A DNA stretch of 64,000 nt, from positions 221,210-285,209 of the forward strand of contig NZ_BAGL01000063.1 in assembly GCF_000308875.1 (NCBI RefSeq), given 5' to 3'. Below the pieces are notes generated by a model. It was not told where the DNA came from, did not search any database, and was given only the letters and a program-made list of their open reading frames with translations. This DNA is from Nocardia transvalensis NBRC 15921. Lineage in GTDB: Bacteria; Actinomycetota; Actinomycetes; Mycobacteriales; Mycobacteriaceae. Positions 8,513 to 17,801 of the stretch are shown piece by piece. How positions within the stretch are numbered: the first letter of the stretch is position 1; each line of letters starts with the position of its first letter. A program made the position numbers and the translations under genes.

Positions 8513-9775
8513 TCAGAGCGGGTTGTTCGGGTCCCGTTCCGGCAGGGGTCGTTCCACCACCACCGGGCGGCCCAGCGGGTTGCGGACGCGGCGCTTGGCG
8601 GCCTGGTAGACCTGGATCGTCTCGGCGGCGACGACGTCCCAGGCGAAGTCGGCGGTGAGGCGGGCGTGCGCGGCGTGCGCGCGGGCCTGGGCGGCGGCCG
8701 GATCGCCGAGCACCGCGGTGACCGCGTCGACCAGGCCGTTCACGTCGGCCGGGGCGAACGAGGCGCCGGTGACGCCGTCGATGACCAGTTCGCCGAGCCC
8801 GCCCGCGGTGGAGGTCACCAGGGGCGTTCCGGCGGCGGCGGCCTCGAGCGCCACGATCCCGAACGGCTCGTAGCGGCTGGGCAGCACGATCGCGTCGGCG
8901 CCGTGCAGCCAGCCGAGCAGTTCGGTGTGGTCCAGGCGGCCGGTGAAGTTCACCGCCCGCATCACCCGGTGCGCGCGGGCGCGCTCGCGCAGCCACTCGA
9001 ACTGGGTGCCGACACCGGCCACGGTGAGTGTGGTTCCGGGGTGCTCGCGGCGGATGCGCGGGAGCGCGGCGATCGCGTCCTGCACGCCCTTCTCGTATTC
9101 CAGGCGCCCGACGTACAGCAGCCGCGGCGGGCCGGACCGTGGCGAGCGTTCGCGAAAGGTCCACGCGCCCACGTCGATTCCGTTGCGGATCACCGTCACC
9201 GGCGCGATCTCGGGGCCGTAGAGCCGCTCGACCTCCTCCTGCATCGACGCCGAACAGGTGATGAGCGCGTCGGAGTCGCGGGCCAGCCACCATTCCACCG
9301 AATGCACCTGCCGGTTGACCCGGCCGGACACCCAGCCGCTGTGCCGGCCGGCCTCGGTGGCGTGGATCGTCGACACCAGGGGCACGTCGTAGTGCTCGGC
9401 CAGGGCGATCGCCGGATGCGCCACCAGCCAGTCGTGCGCGTGCACGACGTCGGGGGTCCAGCCCTCCGCGATGCCCGGCTTGCTCAGCGCGATACCCGCG
9501 CGGACCATCGCGTGGCCCATCGCCAGGGTCCAGGCGAGCATGTCGTCACCGAAGTCGAAGCACGGCGGATCCTCGGCGACCGCGACGACCAGGACCCGGT
9601 CCTCGATGAAGGTGAAGGTGGGATGGGTCGAGGAGTCGGTGCCCATCGGCCGGCGGGCGAGCACCACGACCTCGTGCCCGGCAGCGGCCAGCTCGGTGGC
9701 CAGGTGATGCACGTGCCGACCCAGCCCGCCGACGACCACCGGCGGGTACTCCCACGACACCATCAGAATCTTCAT
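8513..9775 (-). CDS. GT4 family glycosyltransferase (Rv3032-like alpha-1,4-glucan synthase)
   Basis: A 420-residue cytoplasmic GT-B enzyme. The N-terminal domain starts KILMVSWEYPPVVVGGLGRH with the glycine-rich sugar-donor loop; the C-terminal domain carries LLYVGRLEYEKGV and the EX7E motif EPFGIVALE. Length and neighbours match M. tuberculosis Rv3032, an alpha-1,4-glucosyltransferase that elongates the glucan of methylglucose lipopolysaccharide and contributes to glycogen and capsular glucan. The ATG at 9775 overlaps the stop of the GH57 gene in ATGA, giving tight coupling. Nocardia are known to make methylglucose polysaccharides, so the same role is likely. Confidence 0.92.
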   Translation of the reverse strand: MKILMVSWEYPPVVVGGLGRHVHHLATELAAAGHEVVVLARRPMGTDSSTHPTFTFIEDRVLVVAVAEDPPCFDFGDDMLAWTLAMGHAMVRAGIALSKPGIAEGWTPDVVHAHDWLVAHPAIALAEHYDVPLVSTIHATEAGRHSGWVSGRVNRQVHSVEWWLARDSDALITCSASMQEEVERLYGPEIAPVTVIRNGIDVGAWTFRERSPRSGPPRLLYVGRLEYEKGVQDAIAALPRIRREHPGTTLTVAGVGTQFEWLRERARAHRVMRAVNFTGRLDHTELLGWLHGADAIVLPSRYEPFGIVALEAAAAGTPLVTSTAGGLGELVIDGVTGASFAPADVNGLVDAVTAVLGDPAAAQARAHAAHARLTADFAWDVVAAETIQVYQAAKRRVRNPLGRPVVVERPLPERDPNNPL

Positions 9776-11331
9776 GCGGGTCCTTCTGTCTCTCCGCGGC
9801 CCGCGGGCCCGCCGGGGTCGGACGCGGCGAGCCGGCGCGCGTCCAGCGCCGGGAACAGCCCGTCGGCCGCATACCATCCTGCCGCCAACCGACCGGCCTT
9901 GGCGAGTTGGCCGGAGGCGACCGCATCGGAAATCTCGCGTACGGCGTGCGCGTGCTGATGGGCGCGATCGCGGGCGTAGCCGGCCGCGGAGTCCTTGCTG
10001 ACCATGAACGCCCAGTCACTGGAGACGGTCAGCACGGCCTCGCGCAACAGCTGATCGGCGACGGGATCACGCAGCGTGCCGCCGTGCGCCCGCATCTTGT
10101 CCAGGGTGTCGAGGGTGAGCCGGACGATATCGGCGTTGAGGTCCACGAGGTCGCTGACCTGGTCCCCGGCCCAGACCCGCCAGTCCTTACCCGATCCCCA
10201 GGACGAATCCGCCAGCCGCACCGGCTCTCCGACGTATCCCCCCGCGCGGGCGTCGGCCAGCGTGCCGACCGTGACCCCGGCCTCGGGCAGCGCGCGCAGC
10301 ACCTGCTCGAGCCACTGCGGACCCTCGTGCCACCAGTGGCCGAACAGTTCGGTGTCGAAGGCGGCGACCACGAGCGCGGGGCGGCCGATGCGGTCGGATT
10401 CGGAGATCAGCCGCTCGCGCACGGTTCGCACGAAATCGTCGACGTCGCGCCGCACCGCCGCGGCCGCGAGTGCGGGATCGTAGGGGGCCTTGTCGGGGCC
10501 GTCGACCTGCTTACCGGTGACGCGGGACGGTTTGAGACCGGTGTCGTGGTCGTAGTGGTGGAAGTCGCGGTAGGCGCCGTGCCCCGGATAGCCGGACCGC
10601 GGCGACCACACGCGGTAGCTGACCTCCAGGTCCCGCCCGAATGCCAGCACGTCCGAATCCCACACCGGCCGCCCCGATGTGGTGTCGCCGCGCAGCGCGG
10701 GACCGTCGACCATGAAATGCGTCACACCGGCCGCGGCGTAGCCGTTCTCCATCCCGGGCGTGAAGCCGCATTCGGGCGCCCAGATGCCCGACGGGGTGTG
10801 CCCCCACCGGTGCCGCGCGTCGGCCAGGCCCTCGGTGAGCTGGTACGCGCGCAGCCGCGGATCGAGCAGCGGCTGGAACGGATGGGCCAGCGGGCCGCCG
10901 AGCAGTTCGATCGCCTCGGCGTCGATCAGTTCCCGCCACACGGGCGAGCCGCCGTGCCGCCAGCGCTGTTCGAAGTCGGCGAGCTCGGTCGCCGCGAGGC
11001 GGTGTTCGTGCGCGCCGAGCGCGGTATTGCCGGCCATCGCGGCCTCGTCGGCGCGCAGCTGCCAGTTGCCCAGCCAGTGGTGCATCCCGGACAGGCTGTG
11101 CGGATCGTCGAGCTGGGCGGCCAGCACCGGGGTGATGCCGAGGCTCAGCAGATGCGAACGGCCTTCGGCGGCAAGCGTTCTCAGCACCCGCGCGACGGGC
11201 AGGTAGGAGGCGGCCCAGGATTGGTAGAGCCACTCCTCGCCCACCGGCCAGCGGCCGTGATGCGCCAGCCAGGGCAGATGGGAGTGCAGGACCAGGGTGA
11301 ACTGGCCCGGAACGGAAGTCTCGGTGCTCAC
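9772..11331 (-). CDS. GH57 family alpha-glucan branching enzyme (Rv3031-like)
   Basis: A 519-residue glycoside hydrolase family 57 protein. It opens with FTLVLHSHLPWLAHHG, the family's first conserved motif. The presumed nucleophile Glu lies in IWAPECGF and the acid/base Asp in AAFDTELFGHWW; the C-terminal DUF1957-like helical part follows. Members with this arrangement are alpha-1,4-glucan branching enzymes. The operon with a methyltransferase upstream and a GT4 downstream reproduces Rv3030-Rv3031-Rv3032, the methylglucose lipopolysaccharide genes. The GTG at 11331 is taken as start, with AGGA about nine bases upstream. Confidence 0.92.
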   Translation of the reverse strand: MSTETSVPGQFTLVLHSHLPWLAHHGRWPVGEEWLYQSWAASYLPVARVLRTLAAEGRSHLLSLGITPVLAAQLDDPHSLSGMHHWLGNWQLRADEAAMAGNTALGAHEHRLAATELADFEQRWRHGGSPVWRELIDAEAIELLGGPLAHPFQPLLDPRLRAYQLTEGLADARHRWGHTPSGIWAPECGFTPGMENGYAAAGVTHFMVDGPALRGDTTSGRPVWDSDVLAFGRDLEVSYRVWSPRSGYPGHGAYRDFHHYDHDTGLKPSRVTGKQVDGPDKAPYDPALAAAAVRRDVDDFVRTVRERLISESDRIGRPALVVAAFDTELFGHWWHEGPQWLEQVLRALPEAGVTVGTLADARAGGYVGEPVRLADSSWGSGKDWRVWAGDQVSDLVDLNADIVRLTLDTLDKMRAHGGTLRDPVADQLLREAVLTVSSDWAFMVSKDSAAGYARDRAHQHAHAVREISDAVASGQLAKAGRLAAGWYAADGLFPALDARRLAASDPGGPAGRGETEGPA

Positions 11332-11344
11332 GGCGCGGGCGTCC

Positions 11345-12163
11345 TCAGGGCCGTACCGCGACGGCGACGAGATCGAGGCTGGCGTCGATATCCGGATCCC
11401 ATGCCGGGTTCGCCTCCGGGATCCGCAGCACGAAGTCCTCGGTGCGCACGGCGGCGACATCGGCGGCCAGGTCCGCCGGCCACGGCTCACCGGCCAGCGC
11501 CCGCTCGATCTGCGCGTCGATGAGCGAGCCGCCCCACTTCTCGTCCAGCGCGGCCAGTTCCGGGCCGTGGTGCACCCCGGCCATCACGTCGACGCGGAAA
11601 CCCGCCTCCACCAACAGCTCCGACAGCTCGGCGGCGTTCAGCTCGCGGGTGTGGAAGGGGTTCAGGGGGGTGTCGCGGCCGGGTGAGAAGGTGATCCGGT
11701 TCGGCGTGCTGATCAGCAGCTCACCGCCCGGGCGCAGCACCCGCAGGCATTCGCGCAGGAACTGCGCCTGATCCCAGAGATGCTCGATGACCTGGAAGTT
11801 CACCACGACGTCGACCGACGCGTCCTCGAACGGCAGCGCGGCGAGATTGCCCTGCACCATCTCGACCCGCGGATAGGCCACGCGCACGTGCTCGACCGCG
11901 CTGACGTCGTAGTCCAGCCCGGTCACCCGCGCCGCGACGTCGGCAATCATGTTGGCGCCGTAGCCTTCCCCGGAACCCGCCTCGAGCACGGTCTTGCCCG
12001 CGCAGCGCGGGAGCAGGTCCGCGTACACGATCTCGTGCCGGCGGAACCAGTAGTTCTCCTCCGCGATACCCGGCACCGTCCGCTCACCGGTAAGGGGTAG
12101 CGGATCCACCGCGCCGGGTTCACTCGCAAGTTCACTCACAGGGGAGGAAACGGCCTCACTCAT
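11345..12163 (-). CDS. SAM-dependent methyltransferase (Rv3030-like)
   Basis: A 272-residue class I methyltransferase. Motif I reads VLEAGSGEGYGANMIA, motif II LDYDVSAVEHV, and the post-motif region VVNFQVIEHLWDQ and LRPGGELLISTPN. It leads the three-gene unit with the GH57 and GT4 enzymes, with 13 bases to the next gene. By analogy with Rv3030 it is probably a sugar O-methyltransferase of methylglucose lipopolysaccharide synthesis; the position methylated cannot be read from sequence. It is divergent from fixA, and the 192-base gap holds an inverted repeat that may control both directions. Confidence 0.9.
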   Translation of the reverse strand: MSEAVSSPVSELASEPGAVDPLPLTGERTVPGIAEENYWFRRHEIVYADLLPRCAGKTVLEAGSGEGYGANMIADVAARVTGLDYDVSAVEHVRVAYPRVEMVQGNLAALPFEDASVDVVVNFQVIEHLWDQAQFLRECLRVLRPGGELLISTPNRITFSPGRDTPLNPFHTRELNAAELSELLVEAGFRVDVMAGVHHGPELAALDEKWGGSLIDAQIERALAGEPWPADLAADVAAVRTEDFVLRIPEANPAWDPDIDASLDLVAVAVRP

Positions 12164-12230
12164 TCACCCGACGTTAGCGGTTGTCCGTATCACACCGGTG
12201 GCCGGAGTAGTGATGCAGAACATCACACCC

Positions 12231-12252
12231 TAAGTTACCCACGAGTAACTTA
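12231..12252. promoter_or_regulatory. Inverted repeat TAAGTTAC-N6-GTAACTTA between Rv3030-like gene and fixA
   Basis: Perfect 8-base arms separated by CCACGA, lying in the divergent promoter region 104 bases before fixA. The GTTAC..GTAAC pattern is typical of TetR-type regulator sites in this group. TAATGT at 12261-12266 could be the fixA -10 box. The regulator is unknown. Confidence 0.55.
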
Positions 12253-12355
12253 ACGTAGGGTAATGTCCCGCACGAAGCCCTTCCGTGGACGTACGGACAT
12301 CCGATCGTGCGACCCCACCTCACGTGCCACCAGAACAGGAGGTCGACGAAGACCA

Positions 12356-13141
12356 ATGCCGAACATCGTCGTACTGATCAAGCAGGTTCCCGATACCTGG
12401 TCCGAGCGCAAGTTGACCGATGGTGACTACACCCTCGATCGCGAGGCCGCCGACGCCATCCTGGACGAGATCAACGAGCGTGCCGTCGAAGAGGCCCTGC
12501 TGATCAAGGAAGCGCAGGGCGGCGAGGTCACCGTCCTGGCCATGGGGCCCGAGCGCGCGACCGAGGCCATCCGCAAGGCGCTGTCCATGGGCGCCGACAA
12601 GGCCATCCACGTCAAGGACGACGCCATCCACGGCTCCGACGCCGTGCAGACCGCGTGGGTCCTGGCCGGTGCGCTGGGCCAGATCGAGGGTGTCGAGCTG
12701 GTCATCGCCGGCAACGAGGCGACCGACGGCCGCGCCGGTGCGGTGCCCGCCATCATCGCCGAGTACCTGGGCATTCCGCAGCTGACCCACCTGCGCAAGC
12801 TGGCGGTCGACGGCGAGAAGATCTCCGGCGAGCGCGAGACCGACGAGGGCGTGTTCAAGCTCGAGGCCACCCTCCCGGCCATCGTCTCGGTCACCGAGAA
12901 GATCAACGAGCCGCGCTTCCCGTCCTTCAAGGGCATCATGGCCGCGAAGAAGAAGGAAGTGCAGACCTTCACCCTGGCCGACCTGGGCATCGACCCGTCG
13001 ACCGTCGGTGTGGGCAACGCGGGTTCCGCGGTCACCGCTGTCACCCCGAAGCCGCCGCGCACGGCGGGCGAGAAGATCGTCGACGAGGGCGAGGGCGGGA
13101 ACCAGATCTCCCAGTACCTGGTCGGCCAGAAGATCATCTAG
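12356..13141 (+). CDS. fixA: Electron transfer flavoprotein beta subunit
   Basis: A 261-residue protein that starts PNIVVLIKQVPDTWSERKL and contains the ETF beta signature region VELVIAGNEATDGRAGAVPAIIAEYLG with AMP-binding residues, then LPAIVSVTEKINEPRFPSFKGIMAAKKK. With the alpha subunit it accepts electrons from acyl-CoA dehydrogenases and passes them to the membrane quinone pool. AGGAGG lies at 12337-12342, 13 bases before the ATG, slightly long. The alpha gene follows after 40 bases in the same direction. Equivalent to Rv3029c. Confidence 0.96.
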   Translation: MPNIVVLIKQVPDTWSERKLTDGDYTLDREAADAILDEINERAVEEALLIKEAQGGEVTVLAMGPERATEAIRKALSMGADKAIHVKDDAIHGSDAVQTAWVLAGALGQIEGVELVIAGNEATDGRAGAVPAIIAEYLGIPQLTHLRKLAVDGEKISGERETDEGVFKLEATLPAIVSVTEKINEPRFPSFKGIMAAKKKEVQTFTLADLGIDPSTVGVGNAGSAVTAVTPKPPRTAGEKIVDEGEGGNQISQYLVGQKII

Positions 13142-13181
13142 AGCCCCGCCGCGCCACTACAGACTTCAGGAGAGAGAACAA

Positions 13182-14141
13182 ATGGCAGAAGTACTTGTGC
13201 TCGTCGAGCACGCCGAGGGTGCGCCCAAGAAGGTCACCACCGAACTCCTCACCGCCGCCCGCTCGCTGGGCAGCCCGGCCGCCGTCGTGCTCGGTTCCAC
13301 CGGCACCGGTGACAAGCTGGCCGACGCCCTGACCGCGGCCGGCGCCGAGAAGATCTACGTCGCCGAGTCCGACGACGCCGACGGCTTCCTCGTCACCCCC
13401 AAGGTCGACGTGCTGGCCGGTCTGGTCGAGTCCGCCTCGCCCGCCGCCGTGCTGGTCGCCGCCTCCGCCGAGGGCAAGGAGGTGTCCGGTCGCCTGGCCG
13501 CGCGCATCGGCTCCGGCCTGCTGGTCGACGTCATCGACGTGAAGTCCGACGGTTCGGTCACCGGCTCCATCTTCGGTGGCGCGTTCACCGTCGACTACAA
13601 GGCCACCGGCGACGTGCCGGTGATCTCGGTGCGCCCGGGCGCCATCGAGGCCGCGCCGCAGGCCGGCGCGGGCGAGAAGGTGACCGTCGAGGTCCCGGCG
13701 CAGGAAGAGGGCGTCACCAAGGTGACCTCCCGCGAGCCCGTGGTCGGCGGCGACCGGCCGGAACTCACCGAGGCCACCATCGTGGTCTCCGGTGGCCGCG
13801 GCGTCGGCAGCGAGGACAACTTCCACAAGGTCGTCGAGCCGCTGGCCGACGCGCTCGGCGCCGCGGTCGGCGCCTCGCGTGCCGCCGTCGACTCGGGCTA
13901 CTACCCCGGCCAGTTCCAGGTCGGCCAGACCGGTAAGACGGTCTCGCCGCAGCTGTACGTCGCGCTGGGCATCTCCGGCGCCATCCAGCACCGGGCCGGC
14001 ATGCAGACCTCGAAGACCATCGTCGCCGTCAACAAGGACGAAGAGGCGCCGATCTTCGAGATCAGCGACTACGGCATCGTGGGCGACCTGTTCAACGTCG
14101 CCCCGCAGCTGGCCGAGGCGGTCAAGAAGCACAAGGGCTGA
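13182..14141 (+). CDS. fixB: Electron transfer flavoprotein alpha subunit
   Basis: A 319-residue FAD-binding ETF subunit. The C-terminal domain shows the signature sequence VVSGGRGVGSEDNF, SRAAVDSGYYPGQFQVGQTGKTVSPQLYVALGISGAIQH and the end ISDYGIVGDLFNVAPQL, which hold FAD. It forms a heterodimer with fixA and channels electrons from fatty-acid beta-oxidation to respiration. AGGAGAG at 13168 is well spaced before ATG 13182. A strong hairpin follows the stop. Equivalent to Rv3028c. Confidence 0.96.
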   Translation: MAEVLVLVEHAEGAPKKVTTELLTAARSLGSPAAVVLGSTGTGDKLADALTAAGAEKIYVAESDDADGFLVTPKVDVLAGLVESASPAAVLVAASAEGKEVSGRLAARIGSGLLVDVIDVKSDGSVTGSIFGGAFTVDYKATGDVPVISVRPGAIEAAPQAGAGEKVTVEVPAQEEGVTKVTSREPVVGGDRPELTEATIVVSGGRGVGSEDNFHKVVEPLADALGAAVGASRAAVDSGYYPGQFQVGQTGKTVSPQLYVALGISGAIQHRAGMQTSKTIVAVNKDEEAPIFEISDYGIVGDLFNVAPQLAEAVKKHKG

Positions 14142-14156
14142 CCTCCTTACGCACAG

Positions 14157-14180
14157 CGGCCCCGGTTTACCCCGGGGCCG
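14157..14180 (+). terminator. Terminator of fixAB
   Basis: Stem CGGCCCCGG / CCGGGGCCG with a six-base loop, followed by TTTGCG, 15 bases after the fixB stop. The T run is short, as is usual in high-GC actinobacteria. Confidence 0.75.
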
Positions 14181-14200
14181 TTTGCGTGCGCGGGTGAGGG

Positions 14201-14306
14201 CCCCGGCCAAAAGCATGCCGGGGAAATACACCACAGCATGCCGGGGAAATACACCTCAACATGCGGGGCAGTGCACCTCTGTTTCCGGCATGCTTTTGGC
14301 CGGAAA
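14201..14306. repeat. Dispersed hairpin family: two inverted full copies enclosing tandem half-units
   Basis: A reverse-oriented full copy (14201-14223) is followed by half-units at 14235 and a decayed one near 14260, then a forward copy at 14282-14306. The forward copy ends one base before the stop codon of the leftward DUF1707 gene. The array fills the space between convergent genes. Confidence 0.9.
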
Positions 14307-14696
14307 CTACCGCTTGTTCGTGAGAATCCCGATGGCGGTGGGAATGCACAGGGCCAGGCCCCAGGGGACCTCGACCCAGAACGGCCAGAAGTAGCCCATG
14401 CCGGTGGCCAGCCAGATCAGGATGCACAGCAGGTTGACGAAGACCCAGGGCGTCCACATGATCAGCACCCAGGTGGGGACCGCGCGCTTCGGGGCCTCGG
14501 GGCGGGGCGAATTCCGTTGGGCGGGAAGGTCCGACAGCAGCGGTACCAGTTCGCCGTAGGTGCGGGCGGAGTAGACCTGCTGCACCCGCTCGTCGAATTC
14601 GTGCAGGCTCAGCCGGCCCTCGTCCATGGCCACCCGCAGGCGGCCCACGTACTTCTCGCGATCGGCGTCGGACGCCCGCAGGTTCTCGTTCCCCAC
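14307..14696 (-). CDS. DUF1707 domain membrane protein
   Basis: A 129-residue protein whose first 50 residues match the DUF1707 pattern: LRASDADREKYVGRLRVAMDEGRLSLHEFDERVQQVYSART is the typical helical hairpin. Two hydrophobic segments follow (VPTWVLIMWTPWVFVNLLCILIWLA and WVEVPWGLALCIPTAIGIL), so the N-terminal domain is probably cytoplasmic. Family function is unknown. Start is GTG 14696; a hairpin repeat touches its stop codon and may end its transcript. Confidence 0.85.
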   Translation of the reverse strand: MGNENLRASDADREKYVGRLRVAMDEGRLSLHEFDERVQQVYSARTYGELVPLLSDLPAQRNSPRPEAPKRAVPTWVLIMWTPWVFVNLLCILIWLATGMGYFWPFWVEVPWGLALCIPTAIGILTNKR

Positions 14697-14807
14697 GGAG
14701 TCAGCCTAGGACGGCCGCGCCGGTCGCGCTGCCCGATCGCCGAGCGCGACCGCCTGTCCTGCGCAAATTCGTTTGCCGCCCGCACCGGGACCGGGAAGGC
14801 TGGGCCG

Positions 14808-15752
14808 ATGCCGATCACGCTGCCTCCAGAAGTCGAGGAGACCGTCCGGACCGTCTTCGGGGAGCTCGGGGAGGTGTGGCTCGCGGATCTTCCGGGCCTG
14901 GTGGAGAAGCTCTGCGGCAGCTGGGATCTGGAGCTGATCGGCGACTCCTTCGGCGGGGGCACGCATTCGCTCGCGGCGCCGGTGCGCCGCGGCGACGGAT
15001 CGGTCGCGGTGCTGAAGGTGCCGGTGGTCGACGAGGAGAACGTCGGCGAACCGGCCGGGCTGTTCTGTTACGGCGGCGACGGCGCGGTGCGGCTGTACGA
15101 CTTCGACCCCGGCAGCGGAGCGCTGCTGCTGGAGTGGGCCCGCCCCGGCGACCCGCTGCTGACCCAGCCCGGTTTCCCCAGCCTGGAGGGCGATCCGGAG
15201 AACGCCGACAAGGTGGAGCTGGCATGCCGGCTGTACCGCCGGTTGCGGCGCGAGCCGATCGGCATCCCGGAGAGCTACCCCGCGCTGCCCGAGGCCGCCG
15301 CCCTGGTGGCCGACTGGACGGTCTTGTTCAATACGCCGGAATCCGGGCCGGCACAGCCGATCCCGGCCGCCCTGCGCGCGCGGGCCGCCGACTGGTGCCG
15401 CGCGCTCGCCACCCCCGACGGGCCGTTGCTGATCGTCAACCGCGACACCCACCTGGGCAATATCCTCGCCGCCGAGCGCGAACCCTGGCTGCTGATCGAT
15501 CCGAAGCCCTACCTCGGGGAGGCCGCCTTCGACGCCGGTTTCCTGATCATGATCCAGACCCAGCACGAGCCGACGCGGGAGCACGCCCGGCGAGTGGTCA
15601 CGCATACCGCCCGGTCTCTGGAGGTCGACCCGGATCGAGCCCGGGCCTGGGCTTTCCTGCGCAGCCTCGAGGAGGTCCACTGGGCCGTCGAGGACGACGA
15701 ACCCGCCCTCCTGCGGCTCCACCTGGCCGTCGCGCAAGCGCTCGGCGAATAG
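14808..15752 (+). CDS. Aminoglycoside phosphotransferase-like kinase, APH(6)/hydroxyurea family
   Basis: A 314-residue protein of the streptomycin 6-kinase type (PF04655). The C-terminal lobe carries the catalytic loop VNRDTHLGNIL and then PWLLIDPKPYLGEAAFDAGF, where the DPKP tetrad marks this family. The catalytic Asp is present, but the usual His-Gly before it is Asn-Arg. GGAAGG precedes ATG 14808 by nine bases. Chromosomal members occur in many soil actinobacteria and often have no proven drug substrate, so resistance is possible but not established. Confidence 0.85.
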   Translation: MPITLPPEVEETVRTVFGELGEVWLADLPGLVEKLCGSWDLELIGDSFGGGTHSLAAPVRRGDGSVAVLKVPVVDEENVGEPAGLFCYGGDGAVRLYDFDPGSGALLLEWARPGDPLLTQPGFPSLEGDPENADKVELACRLYRRLRREPIGIPESYPALPEAAALVADWTVLFNTPESGPAQPIPAALRARAADWCRALATPDGPLLIVNRDTHLGNILAAEREPWLLIDPKPYLGEAAFDAGFLIMIQTQHEPTREHARRVVTHTARSLEVDPDRARAWAFLRSLEEVHWAVEDDEPALLRLHLAVAQALGE

Positions 15753-16160
15753 ATGACACGTCGCGGGGTGTGGGCCAGCGAATGTCCCGCCGCATGCCGA
15801 CCGGTCGCCGTTCCGGGCGTGGTACAGCGGAAATACCGTGATCGGCTACCGGACAAGGCATTTGCAAACTTCGCAGTTGATGACGACAAACCGGCAAGTA
15901 CATAACGAATCGGTCGCTGCCACCCGGAATTGCTGATAATGTTTGCCGTCGTCGGGCGCTGGGGCCGAACGCGGCCCCGGCCGGGCAGGTGTCGGGAGTC
16001 GAAATCGCCTGTCCGGTAAGCAACTTCACGGTCCGTCGGGTCGTTCTGTGCCCGACGCCGCTCCGGCGCGCCGACGCGAGTGTCATCCGACCCTGGTGAG
16101 CGGCGGTCGGCGAATTGAGGAAGGACGAGGCGGCCGGGCAGCCGGCAACAAGGGAACCTG
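15753..16160. other. Gene-free region upstream of the conservon
   Basis: 408 bases without a supportable gene. The AT-richer part 15850-15950 contains TAATGT near 15938, a possible -10 box for the operon starting at 16161. No riboswitch-like or repeat structure was recognised. Confidence 0.5.
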
Positions 16161-17801
16161 ATGAATCAATCTACCGCCGTGACGATTTCGTGGATCCTCG
16201 CCGCAGTTCTCATACTCGCCGTCGCGGCGGCGTTGTATGCGGCGTATTACGCGCTGCACCAGCGCTCGCGCGCGGAGGCGGCCGAACAGGCGCTGCGGAG
16301 CCACGAAGACGAACTCGAACAGTTCACCGCCAGCACCATGCCGTACGTGGCCGACGCGGTGCGCCGGTCCGACGTCTCGGTGGAGATACCGATCAGCGGC
16401 GGGCAGGGCCGCGTCGCGCAGCTACTGCGCGCGCTCGGTGATCGCTACGTCGGTGATCTCAGACTGCTGCAGGCCGAGGCGCGCGACCGCGCCCGCCGCG
16501 AAGCCGAATACGAGGCCCAGCAGGCCGTCTCCCGGGCCGAGACCAAGACCCGCACCGATGCCGAGAACACCTCGCGGGAGGCCACCAGCGCCGCGGTCCG
16601 CGCCTTCGGCACCTCCGTGGTCAGCCTGGGCGCCGACGTGAGCCAGGTGGTCAGCACCGCGCTGCGCGAGCACCGCGGCGACGACGTGTACGAGACGCTC
16701 ACCCGGATCGACCACAGCGTCCAGCAGATGATCCGCCAGTCGCAGTCGTACGTGATCGTCTGTGGCGGTCTGCCCGGCCGCCGCTGGCCGCAGCAGTCGC
16801 TCACCGACGTGATCGGCGGCGCCGTCGGCCGTGTCCGTGACTTCACCCGCGTGCGGCCGCACCAGCTCGACCGGTCGGTCATCAGCCGTGCGGTGGAGCC
16901 GCTGGTCCACACGCTGGCGACGCTGCTGGACAACGCGCTGCGCTACTCGCCGCCGACCTCCTTCGTGGACGTCACCTTCCAAGAGGGGCACCACGGTGTC
17001 ACGGTGATCGTCGACGACGCCGGCGTGCGCATGAACGCCGAGCAGATGGAGGAGGCCCGCCAGGTGCTGGCCGGCGAGCGGGTGGTCGACATCCACCAGC
17101 TCGGACCCGCTCCCCGCGTCGGTTTCCCGGGTATCGCGGCACTGGCGCGACGCTACGGATTCACCGTCTACATCGATGGCCCCAACACCTACGGTGGCAT
17201 GCGGGCCATGGTCTACATCCCGGAGGCACTTCTGGCTCCTCGCGAATCGAATCCGCAACGCGAATCGACTCCCCAAGTAGCCACTCCGGCAGTCATTTCC
17301 GCGGCGCCCGAGCCGGTCGAGGAACCCGCGTCGGCGCGTCACGCCTTCGGCCGCGAGCCGGTCGAGACCGGCCAGCACGCCGGAGCGCCGAGCGGCGCGC
17401 ACGCGGCGATGACGGGCGGACCGCAGGGCGCGATCACGGGCGAGGTCCGTCCCGTCCAGACCGGGACGAGCCGGCCGCCCGCCGACGACGCCTGGTCGGT
17501 GACCGCGGTGAACACCCGTCCGGCGACGACCACGGGCACGCACGCCGCCCCGGCGGAGGCGCCGCGCGCCGCCGCGCCGGAGCCCGCGGACGACGACGAG
17601 TCCTTGTCCACCGTGCACGAAATCACCCCGGGCGGGCTACCGCGGCGTCGCCGCCGGACCGTTGCGGTGTCCACGCTGTCACGTGGACCCGACACCGACA
17701 CCGCGCTCCCCCGCCCCGATATCGCCGCAGCGTGGCAGAACGGCACCCAGACCGGCCGTACGTCCGCCGCGCACGAAAACACCGAAGGGATGACATCCTG
17801 A
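16161..17801 (+). CDS. Conservon sensor histidine kinase-like ATPase (CvnA)
   Basis: A 546-residue protein with one N-terminal membrane segment (residues 9-31), a coiled-coil-like region rich in Arg/Glu/Ala (about 95-170), and a histidine-kinase-type module. The phosphoacceptor region may be RIDHSVQQMIRQ (His185), the ATPase N-box is LATLLDNALRYSPP (Asn257) and the G-box VDDAGVRM. The region after residue 360 is disordered, rich in Pro, Ala and Thr. Streptomyces conservons start with such a kinase and form a G-protein-like membrane complex with CvnB, C and D. The stop overlaps the next start by one base (TGATG). No receiver-domain protein is encoded nearby. Confidence 0.92.
   Translation: MNQSTAVTISWILAAVLILAVAAALYAAYYALHQRSRAEAAEQALRSHEDELEQFTASTMPYVADAVRRSDVSVEIPISGGQGRVAQLLRALGDRYVGDLRLLQAEARDRARREAEYEAQQAVSRAETKTRTDAENTSREATSAAVRAFGTSVVSLGADVSQVVSTALREHRGDDVYETLTRIDHSVQQMIRQSQSYVIVCGGLPGRRWPQQSLTDVIGGAVGRVRDFTRVRPHQLDRSVISRAVEPLVHTLATLLDNALRYSPPTSFVDVTFQEGHHGVTVIVDDAGVRMNAEQMEEARQVLAGERVVDIHQLGPAPRVGFPGIAALARRYGFTVYIDGPNTYGGMRAMVYIPEALLAPRESNPQRESTPQVATPAVISAAPEPVEEPASARHAFGREPVETGQHAGAPSGAHAAMTGGPQGAITGEVRPVQTGTSRPPADDAWSVTAVNTRPATTTGTHAAPAEAPRAAAPEPADDDESLSTVHEITPGGLPRRRRRTVAVSTLSRGPDTDTALPRPDIAAAWQNGTQTGRTSAAHENTEGMTS

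Noticed and set aside
14201..14306. CRISPR array or phage attachment site at the repeats
   Set aside because: Units are adjacent without spacers, differ in number and are part of the dispersed hairpin family; no cas or integrase genes.
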